From an uncultured Ilyobacter sp. (lineage in GTDB: Bacteria > Fusobacteriota > Fusobacteriia > Fusobacteriales > Fusobacteriaceae), in the NCBI RefSeq assembly GCF_963668515.1, contig NZ_OY764864.1:1178001-1242000 (forward strand): DNA of 64,000 nt, in the 5' to 3' direction. Below the pieces are notes generated by a model that saw only the letters and a program-made list of their open reading frames with translations, was not told the DNA's origin and ran no database searches. This document shows positions 57,534-64,000 of the stretch, in pieces. The position numbers and the translations under genes are program-made. How positions within the stretch are numbered: position 1 is the stretch's first letter; every line of letters starts with the position of its first letter.

Positions 57534-57761
57534 TATTACCCCTTTCAAATACAACATAAAAAAAAGATATCACATCATACAACCTTTGCACAGTCGTTTT
57601 TTGAATTGCAAAATTCTTCAATCCAAACCCAGTTACATCAAGATCTATGTCGGGGTACCTTTATATCAGGAGATTTACTTGTCATATTCTTATTTTTTAT
57701 ACAGGGAATCTGATTTTTCTATACCTTAACTTAATTAGCTACCTGCCTTTCAGATTAAACT

Positions 57762-58282
57762 ATTGAATTTATAAGGATTCGTTACTTTTCTCTTGAAAGA
57801 AAAGTAACCAAAAGTTCAAGAATTTTCAAATGTCTAGTAAGTAGATATTTCTTTTATCGCCTTTATGAGCTACAGTCCTCGGTTCCCTGCTCATCCACTG
57901 GATAAGGTGTTTCATAGTCGCTATCGCTCCTTGAACTCCCTTAACTTATTCTGCAAGACGGCTGAGTGCAGGTTCTTTCCTGTATAAGCCCTGCGACTTG
58001 AAAATTCAAAAAATCTTCTCTATGAAACTCTTCTCCTGTCTCTGTGTCTTCTGTGACCAAAAGATTTTGTTATTATTCGTGTTAATTTCCCTATCTTTTA
58101 TTGGTGTTCATTCGTGATAAAATCTTTTGACTTTAATATCGCTCTCCTCCGTGATACTCTCTTCTTTTCTCTGTGGCCAAAAGCTTTTGTCCTTATTCGT
58201 GTTAATTTCCCTATCTTTTATTAGTGTCCATTCGTGACAAAATCTTTTGATTCTGATATTCAGATAAATTCAGTAATTTATA
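57762..58282. repeat. Interspersed repeat element, copy 3, with two 120-bp units
   Basis: It begins ATTGAATTTATAAGGATTCG, followed by a GTTACTTTTCT/AGAAAAGTAAC hairpin. The GAATTTTCAA/TTGAAAATTC pair and two tandem units ending CAGATAAATTCAGTAA follow. Compared with copies 1 and 2 it has about 50 bp extra near 57890-57942 (CTCATCCACTGGATAAGG... GAACTCCCTT). Same orientation as the others. No gene lies between 57534 and 58313. Confidence 0.88.
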
Positions 58283-58313
58283 GAATTAATTCTAAACGGT
58301 AACTTGAGTTAAT

Positions 58314-59237
58314 TTAGTACCCTGCTTCTAACTCATTAAAATATCTATAAAATTCCGTATTCACAGGAACAGATAGGTTGTGTTTTTTCCCCAATCTGAC
58401 AATAGTACCTGCAAATAACTCTATCTCGCTATAACGCTTTGCTTTTACATCTTGTGCCATAGAGGGCATCCCTACTGGATTCAGCCCATCCATAATCTCT
58501 AACCAATAATCAATCTCTTTATCTTCAAGGATAATCCCCTCTTGTTTCGCAACCATCTGAACCTCTTTCATAGCCGCTATCATCATCTCTCTTTCAAGGC
58601 CCTCTTTTTGTATAGTCTGATTGGTTCCACCAAAATAAGCTACTGTCTGGTTGACCCCTACATTGATCATAAGTTTACTCCATAGCTTTATCGCCATTTT
58701 ATTATTGATCTCATAGGGCATCTCCACCTTATTAAAAAACCTTTTCAGACATTCTACTTTTTCTGTATTTCTATTTTCATTTAGTTCACCGAAACACAGC
58801 ATACCCTTGTGCTTATAAGTCATCTGATTTCCCACTTTGGCCGCTGTCATTCCCTGGGCCACACAGTATAAATTATGCTCTTCTCCGTAGACTTTGGCAA
58901 TATCTCTTTCACTTTGAATCCCATTCAGTACCGAGAGAATAATTGTATTATCACCCACATGATGTCTGACTGTCTCAATGGCTTCTTGAAGATGATTATA
59001 TTTTACTGCGACAATTAAAAGATCTGCCGTCTCGACCACTTCATCTGGAGCCACATAATTAAACTGACACCTCTTCCCGTTGCAATAGATACCCTCTTTT
59101 TTATAACGGTCTATCCGCTTCTGGTCCGCTACAATCCTTAAATCTTCAAATTCCATTTTATGAGACAGGTGTTCTGCATACATTACACCTAAAGCCCCTA
59201 AACCAATTATTGAAACTTTTTTTATAGAATGATTCAT
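58314..59237 (-). CDS. Ketopantoate reductase family protein (PanE/ApbA)
   Basis: A 307-residue NADP enzyme with Rossmann start VSIIGLGALGVMYAE, AVKYNHLQEAIE, LNGIQSE and the catalytic lysine region KLWSKLMINVGVNQ. The C-terminal domain has SEIELFAGTIVRLG with the conserved glutamate and VPVNTEFY. It can plausibly reduce ketopantoate, but many PanE-like proteins act on other 2-oxoacids. It is not near the pan operon and its promoter lacks the pan palindrome. ATG at 59237 follows GGGGGGA. Confidence 0.8.
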   Translation of the reverse strand: MNHSIKKVSIIGLGALGVMYAEHLSHKMEFEDLRIVADQKRIDRYKKEGIYCNGKRCQFNYVAPDEVVETADLLIVAVKYNHLQEAIETVRHHVGDNTIILSVLNGIQSERDIAKVYGEEHNLYCVAQGMTAAKVGNQMTYKHKGMLCFGELNENRNTEKVECLKRFFNKVEMPYEINNKMAIKLWSKLMINVGVNQTVAYFGGTNQTIQKEGLEREMMIAAMKEVQMVAKQEGIILEDKEIDYWLEIMDGLNPVGMPSMAQDVKAKRYSEIELFAGTIVRLGKKHNLSVPVNTEFYRYFNELEAGY

Positions 59238-59300
59238 ATTTCCCCCCATTTTTTTATCTGCTATTAATTCGTATAACCCACTGAATGTATTAAAAGGTTA

Positions 59301-59395
59301 AAGTCACAAAATTTTATCACGAATGAATACAATTAAAAAATTTGTTGTAAATTTACACTAACGAAAGATAAGACAAAATATTTTGCTCACAGAGG
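59301..59395. repeat. Decayed, inverted fragment of the 120-bp repeat unit
   Basis: TTTTATCACGAATGAATACA and then CTCACAGAG about 65 bp later match the reverse complement of a unit, with many changes. It lies in the 267-bp gap between the panE-like gene and the EEP gene. Confidence 0.6.
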
Positions 59396-59504
59396 GCATT
59401 TGAAAAAATAGAAAATATTGTACTCCATCTATTAGACTAATTAAATTATCGCCTTATTTCCACCCCTCTCTCTAAAAAATCTATTAATATCAATATAACT
59501 TTTT

Positions 59505-60215
59505 TTATAAAAACTCAATTATTAAAGGCATATGATCACTATATTTTATCCAATTACTGTACTCGCCGATACTGAAATACTTCAATTTTTCACTGAAAAC
59601 ATTAGAACAGTAAATATAATCAATGTGATATGGTTTATCTTCATGCTTATACATGTATAAAGTAGGAACCGATTCTATACCGTATTCTTCATCATGTAAT
59701 TTATGATAAACACTTGAAATATTATGCTCTTTTAATTTTTCAACTACATCTCTATGAGTAAAATTCTTTTTGGGGCTATCATTATCCCATACAGTATTGC
59801 TGTTAAAATCTCCTATAAAAATACAATCTTCTTTTAATAAATTTTGATAATATTCTATTGCAGATCCAACCTGTGATATATATCTATTTCTTGCATCTTC
59901 CTTGTCATTCATTGCCCATATCCCAAATAAAACAAAATCCTTCACACCTTTTACTCTGATTGGGATCACATACTTAAAATTTTCATTATAACTTTCCTCC
60001 AAGTGAAGTTTATAATCTTCCTTCGAAAAAATAGCAATATCCTTTGAGTTATTATCTCCAAACCAGTACCTATTAGGATAGGCGTTTAATTGTTCATCTT
60101 TAAACTTTGATAACTCCTCACATTCTGATATTATCATGATATCAGCCATTATATCTGATACTTGTTCTATCTTCTTTCTAAAGGCCATGTTACAGTTCCA
60201 AGAAATAATTGTCAT
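59505..60215 (-). CDS. Endonuclease/exonuclease/phosphatase (EEP) family protein
   Basis: A 236-residue protein with the EEP start TIISWNCNMAFRKK, FIGDFNSNTVWD and the ending SDHMPLII, which hold the metal/catalytic residues. Phosphodiesterase activity is expected. No secretion signal. RBS AGAGGTGGA. It may act on nucleic acid or small phosphoesters; the neighbours give no hint. Confidence 0.82.
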   Translation of the reverse strand: MTIISWNCNMAFRKKIEQVSDIMADIMIISECEELSKFKDEQLNAYPNRYWFGDNNSKDIAIFSKEDYKLHLEESYNENFKYVIPIRVKGVKDFVLFGIWAMNDKEDARNRYISQVGSAIEYYQNLLKEDCIFIGDFNSNTVWDNDSPKKNFTHRDVVEKLKEHNISSVYHKLHDEEYGIESVPTLYMYKHEDKPYHIDYIYCSNVFSEKLKYFSIGEYSNWIKYSDHMPLIIEFL

Positions 60216-60630
60216 TCCACCTCTGTTATTATAAAGAATTTAATTTGAATTTTTTTATATAACCACCAAAATCGATTTTTAAAGTTTGAACCAAAGAATG
60301 CAAACATAAGTACAAATTCTTAATATAAAAAATATATCTATAACACACACTTCTCTATACAGACAAGAATATCATAATCATATGAGAATTTCATTAAAAT
60401 TTTAACTATAAACAATCTATCTTAAAATAAAATTTAATATTTTTTATACTTCTTGAACCGATCAGAACAGTATAAAAAATTTTATCAAACAAGTCTTTCT
60501 TCTTCTATTTTAGTATAATAAAGCTTATTTTTTAACATTTAATATTACCACAACCACTTATTTCATTACTTTATCTAACTATAATTATGCTATAATTTCT
60601 TATATAAAATTTAACAGTGAGGTATCACTT
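60216..60630. other. AT-rich intergenic region with EamA-gene promoter
   Basis: About 415 bp without a gene. An extended -10, TGCTATAAT (60588-60596), lies 35 bp before the EamA gene. No terminator or riboswitch is clear. Confidence 0.5.
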
Positions 60631-61539
60631 ATGAATAATATTTTAAAGAATAAAAATATGGGCTTACTTTTAGCAGGTTCTTCCATTATAAGCTTTTCCG
60701 GAGTATTTACAAGATTATCTGAATCTAGTTCTAGTATTTCAGCTTTTTACAGGGTATTCTTCGGAGCACTGTTTCTGCTGGTATTTTGCCTGATAAAGAA
60801 AGAAAAATTGTGGATGGGTATCCCTGCCTTTCTATATTCTGCCCTTGCAGGACTGTTTTTTTCCCTTGACCTTTTTGTATGGCATAGAAGTATCCATTAT
60901 ATCGGTCCTGGTCTTGCCACAGTGCTGTCGAATTTTCAGGTAGTTTTTATAACTTTTATAAGTATTTTTATATTTAAAGAAAAGATCAACTGGAAATTTT
61001 ATCTGTCGATTTTTTTAGCTCTCATAGGGATATTTCTTTTATGCGGAGTCAACTGGAATGGAAATACAGAAAGCTATAAAACAGGAGTCATTTTGGGACT
61101 GGTCACAGCTGTATTTTATACGGGCTACATTCTGACTCTGAATTTTTCATTCAAATTAGAAAACAAATTTTCTCCAAAGGGCAATATATTTTGGGTCTGT
61201 GTATTTTCAACAGTTATCTTGGGAACTATTTCAAAATTCTCTGGAGAAAGTTTTGATCTGATTTCAAATAAAAATTTAATTATCCTATTGGCTTACGGTA
61301 TACTCGGTCAGGGGTTGGGGTGGGTATTCATATCATCATCCATGTCAACTATACCCGTATCTACAGCTGGATTGATACTACTTATGCAGCCCGTACTGTC
61401 CATGACATGGGATATAATATTTTTTAAACGCCCCACAAACATTATCGACCTTATCGGACTCATCTTGTCTCTTGGTGCCATCTATCTAGGTGCTACCAGC
61501 AGAGAACCTGAAAATAAGAATCTTACAAAAACAAAATAA
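60631..61539 (+). CDS. EamA/DMT superfamily transporter
   Basis: A 302-residue, ten-helix drug/metabolite transporter with two EamA repeats (FYRVFFGALFLLVF in the first; GLVTAVFYTGYIL in the second). Such carriers export amino acids or related compounds. RBS TGAGGT. Monocistronic. The substrate is not predictable. Confidence 0.85.
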   Translation: MNNILKNKNMGLLLAGSSIISFSGVFTRLSESSSSISAFYRVFFGALFLLVFCLIKKEKLWMGIPAFLYSALAGLFFSLDLFVWHRSIHYIGPGLATVLSNFQVVFITFISIFIFKEKINWKFYLSIFLALIGIFLLCGVNWNGNTESYKTGVILGLVTAVFYTGYILTLNFSFKLENKFSPKGNIFWVCVFSTVILGTISKFSGESFDLISNKNLIILLAYGILGQGLGWVFISSSMSTIPVSTAGLILLMQPVLSMTWDIIFFKRPTNIIDLIGLILSLGAIYLGATSREPENKNLTKTK

Positions 61540-61671
61540 GTGTAATTTATATTCTGTTTTTTCTATATTTTGTCTTTCAATATCATCAAATTTCTGTAAA
61601 ATAAAATTTGACATTTTTATCTCCCTGGTTATATAATCCCCTTAAGGAAAATCAAAATTTTATATAGCGAA

Positions 61672-61752
61672 TGTTGCTAGGGGAGCCATTTTGGCTGAGA
61701 GGAGAGATCCGACCCTTAGAACCTGATCTGGATAATACCAGCGTAGGGAAGC
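61672..61752 (+). ncRNA. TPP riboswitch (THI element)
   Basis: Conserved segments GGCTGAGA, GACCCTTAGAACCTGATCTGGATAATACCAGCGTAGGGAAGC (recognised cores CTGAGA, ACCTGATC, GGATAATACCAGCG and AGGGAA). It sits upstream of thiC and before a terminator at 61814-61842, so TPP binding should cause early termination of the thiCSG transcript. Confidence 0.96.
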
Positions 61753-61813
61753 AGCGGAAATCTTTTATACGATCACTGGGGAAGTCTCATTTTCCTGTCA
61801 GGTGGATTCTGCT

Positions 61814-61842
61814 GCTCTGTACTTTGGTACAGGGCTTTTTTT
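61814..61842 (+). terminator. Riboswitch-controlled terminator before thiC
   Basis: GCTCTGTAC-TTTG-GTACAGGGC with one G-U, then seven T's, about 60 nt past the aptamer. Confidence 0.85.
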
Positions 61843-61899
61843 ATTTCCCTGAAAACTATGGGTAAGTTAGACTCTACAGGAAACAAAAGATTTACAAGA

Positions 61900-62025
61900 T
61901 CTCGTCACGAATGGACACTAATGTAAGTAATAAATTGGCACGAATAAAATCTACAAATAAAAAAGGTTTTAGCTTTTATTTTTATTCGTGAAAATTCGTG
62001 TAATTCGTGGCAAAATCTTTTGATT
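61900..62025. repeat. Repeat-derived, inverted ATTCGTG element between riboswitch and thiC
   Basis: TCGTCACGAATGGACACTAAT is the complement of a unit segment (ATTAGTGTCCATTCGTGAC), while further on TTCGTGGCAAAATCTTTTGATTCT matches a unit end directly. The arms face each other, so the transcript could fold into a hairpin. It lengthens the thiC leader to over 300 nt after the aptamer. Confidence 0.7.
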
Positions 62026-62070
62026 CTAAGCTCTATAAAATTTTAAATTAAATAAAATAGGAGGATTCAA

Positions 62071-63351
62071 ATGTCTTACATGACTCAGATGGAAGCTGCA
62101 AGAAAGGGTATATTCACAAAGGAGATGGAGATCGTATTGAAGGAGGAGTCTATCTCTAAAAAAGATCTCATGGAAAAAATGGCTCAGGGAAAGATAGTCA
62201 TCCCTGCAAATAAAAATCACAAATCTCTTTCACCTAAGGGTATAGGGGAGGGACTCAAGACCAAAATAAACGTCAACTTAGGTGTTTCAGAGGACTGCTG
62301 CGATCAGGAACTAGAACTTGAAAAGGTTATGAATTCAATAAAGCTCGGAGCAGATGCAATAATGGACTTAAGTACATTTGGAGACACAAGAGGTTTCAGA
62401 AGAAAGTTAGCAGATATCTCTCCCGCAGCCTTAGGGACTGTGCCCATGTATGATGCCGTTGCAAAATACGGAAAAGATATAACATCTATGACTGTAGAAG
62501 ATCTTTTCAAAGTAGTAGAGGAACACTGCGAAGACGGTATGGACTTTCTTACAATACACGCCGGTTTGAACCTCACCTGTGTAGAGAGACTACAAAAGAA
62601 TAACAGGCTTACAAAAATTGTCAGCAGAGGGGGATCTATCTTATATGAATGGATGATAAAAAATAATAAAGAAAACCCATTCTATGAACATTATGACAGA
62701 CTTCTCGATATGTGCAGAAAATATGACGTGACCCTCAGTCTAGGAGACGGTCTGAGACCCGGAAGTCTAAAGGATGCCACAGATGCCCCTCAGATCCAGG
62801 AACTTATCATCTTAGGAGAACTCACAAAGACAGCTTGGGAAAAAGATGTACAGGTTATGATCGAAGGTCCCGGCCATGTCCCTCTGAATGAGATAGCTGC
62901 CAATATGCAGCTTGAAAAAAAACTATGTCACGGTGCCCCTTTCTATGTTTTAGGCCCTATTGTTACGGATATAGCTCCAGGTTATGATCACATCACTTCT
63001 GCAATCGGCGGGGCGATAGCTGCATCCAGCGGAGCTGATTTCCTCTGTTATGTCACTCCTGCAGAACACCTTAGACTTCCTACGGCAGAAGATGTAAAAG
63101 AGGGAATCATAGCCTCAAAAATTGCTGCCCATGTAGGGGATATAGCCAAGGGAATCAAAGGAGCCATTGACTGGGATCATGCAATGAGTGAAGCCAGAGG
63201 AACTCTCAACTGGCAAAAAATGTTTGATCTCTGCATAGACCGTGAAAAGGCCATAGAATATCGTCGTTCTGTAATAGAGTCTTCAAAAGGAGAGGCATGT
63301 ACAATGTGCGGAGACCTCTGCCCCATCAAAAGATGCAATGAGATTGCCTAG
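62071..63351 (+). CDS. thiC: Phosphomethylpyrimidine synthase (HMP-P synthase)
   Basis: Radical-SAM enzyme that turns aminoimidazole ribotide into the pyrimidine of thiamine. The 426-residue form is the short clade without the plant/proteobacterial N-terminal domain. Motifs: [25 protein letters not shown] and a C-terminal cluster CTMCGDLC (CX2CX3C here). RBS AGGAGGA. Controlled by the TPP riboswitch upstream and followed by thiS and thiG. Confidence 0.96.
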   Translation: MSYMTQMEAARKGIFTKEMEIVLKEESISKKDLMEKMAQGKIVIPANKNHKSLSPKGIGEGLKTKINVNLGVSEDCCDQELELEKVMNSIKLGADAIMDLSTFGDTRGFRRKLADISPAALGTVPMYDAVAKYGKDITSMTVEDLFKVVEEHCEDGMDFLTIHAGLNLTCVERLQKNNRLTKIVSRGGSILYEWMIKNNKENPFYEHYDRLLDMCRKYDVTLSLGDGLRPGSLKDATDAPQIQELIILGELTKTAWEKDVQVMIEGPGHVPLNEIAANMQLEKKLCHGAPFYVLGPIVTDIAPGYDHITSAIGGAIAASSGADFLCYVTPAEHLRLPTAEDVKEGIIASKIAAHVGDIAKGIKGAIDWDHAMSEARGTLNWQKMFDLCIDREKAIEYRRSVIESSKGEACTMCGDLCPIKRCNEIA

Positions 63352-63450
63352 GGAGACTCTTACAAGTAGAATCACAATTCAAAAAGTTTTAAATATTTTC
63401 TGCCCTCTGAAAAAGGGCTGGGAGCCACAAAAAATTTATGAGGAGGTCTT

Positions 63451-63663
63451 ATGGAGATAATATTAAACGGAGAAAAAACAAAAATATCCCCTAAAGAAAA
63501 TCTTATGCAATATATAAAAGAACTGGGGCACCAGTGGGAAATCGATCTAAATGGTGCAGTGGTTCTCATAAATGATCAAATTGTAAAAAAAGACAATTGG
63601 GAAAATACATTGATCAATGATGGGGATCTATTGGAAGTTTTATCATTTGTTTCAGGAGGATAA
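63451..63663 (+). CDS. thiS: Sulfur carrier protein ThiS
   Basis: A 70-residue ubiquitin-like carrier ending in the diagnostic SFVSGG; the C-terminal glycine becomes a thiocarboxylate for thiazole formation. RBS GAGGAGG. It lies 99 bp after thiC and 17 bp before thiG. Confidence 0.93.
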   Translation: MEIILNGEKTKISPKENLMQYIKELGHQWEIDLNGAVVLINDQIVKKDNWENTLINDGDLLEVLSFVSGG

Positions 63664-63680
63664 AAAAGGAGTTTATAATT

Positions 63681-64000
63681 ATGGACAACAAACTTATTTT
63701 AGGTGGGCATGTTTTCGAAAGCAGACTTCTCACAGGAACTGGAAAATTTTCAGATAAAAATCTTATTGAACCTATGTTAGATTCCAGCAATTCCCAGATA
63801 ATAACAATGGCACTGAGAAGAATCGACTTTAAAAATCCAAAGGAAAATATATTAAATTACATTCCTAAAAATGTAAGGCTTTTACCAAATACTTCAGGGG
63901 CTAGAACTGCTGAAGAGGCTATCAAAATAGCTCGTATAGCAAGGGAAGCAGGATGCGGGGATTTCATAAAAATAGAAATAATAAACGATATGAAGTACCT
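63681..64000 (+). CDS. thiG: Thiazole synthase, partial
   Basis: The first 106 residues of ThiG, cut by the window end. It starts LILGGHVFESRLLTGTGKF and has TMALRRIDF, LLPNTSGARTAEEAIKIARIARE (core PNTSGARTAEEA), all conserved. RBS AAAGGAG precedes the ATG. It should act with ThiS to form the thiazole phosphate. Confidence 0.95.
   Translation, partial: MDNKLILGGHVFESRLLTGTGKFSDKNLIEPMLDSSNSQIITMALRRIDFKNPKENILNYIPKNVRLLPNTSGARTAEEAIKIARIAREAGCGDFIKIEIINDMKY

Noticed and set aside
57457..57729. 90-residue frame opposite the MATE start
   Set aside because: It runs antisense to the transporter N-terminus and has no RBS.
61671..61865. 64-residue frame over the TPP riboswitch
   Set aside because: The conserved bases are those of the riboswitch RNA and terminator, so coding is not the explanation.

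Overview
The window is low-GC DNA from a diderm, anaerobic-looking bacterium. Outer-membrane genes (an RND pump with a TolC-type lipoprotein, Lgt) sit beside clostridial-style genes (class II ribonucleotide reductase, flavodiiron protein, PxpABC oxoprolinase, a DUF2520 gene in a pan operon). This mix best fits Fusobacteriota, of the Ilyobacter/Propionigenium kind. That placement is inference; no rRNA is present.

Layout. 1-4.9 kb: a MarR-controlled tripartite efflux operon. 5.0-9.1 kb: a glucose PTS locus with ptsG, two IIA(Glc) genes and a transposase-derived protein between them. 9.2-12.8 kb: class II ribonucleotide reductase (nrdJ, tandem NrdR boxes) and selU. 12.85-13.7 kb: the largest copy of an interspersed repeat with 120-bp tandem units. 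13.8-19.2 kb: pantothenate uptake (panF-yhdT), a MarR-type regulator, and the DUF2520-panB-panC-panD operon. 19.3-21.9 kb: a LysR relic, metA, then a decayed stretch with a signal-peptide pseudogene, an lmo0937-like mini gene and an IS30 relic. 21.9-24.2 kb: a DUF2254 protein and an acetate transporter. 24.4-33.1 kb: an NRAMP-fold transporter, an IclR regulator, pxpABC, a large unassigned transporter with a structured leader, and cstA. 33.2-42.8 kb: the leuACDB-ilvDBNC operon behind a leucine-rich leader peptide and attenuator. 43-45.2 kb: mscS, a cysteine-rich protein and tRNA-Pro, -Gly and -Leu. 45.4-46.2 kb: a mini gene and repeat copy 2. 46.4-51.7 kb: a BMP-type binding protein, a flavodiiron protein, lgt, coaBC and a cold-shock gene. 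51.8-60.2 kb: a PhzF pseudogene, GNAT, methyltransferase, rlmF, DUF401, MATE, repeat copy 3, a panE-like gene and an EEP-family protein. 60.6-64 kb: an EamA transporter, a TPP riboswitch and thiC-thiS-thiG (cut by the window end).

How the parts fit. The most notable signal is a likely pantothenate/CoA regulon. The palindrome ACTANNTAGT sits in the -35/-10 spacer of three promoters: the pan operon, the marR gene lying between panF and the pan operon, and the distant coaBC. The marR and coaBC promoters share a 20-bp identical string and the same TTGAAA-N17-TATAAT geometry, and the marR transcript looks leaderless. Other regulatory layers readable from sequence are leucine attenuation, a TPP riboswitch with terminator, NrdR boxes, and palindromes for MarR (efflux) and IclR (oxoproline). 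The repeat family (three copies of similar orientation plus two decayed ones) and the transposase-derived PTS protein are the least explained elements.
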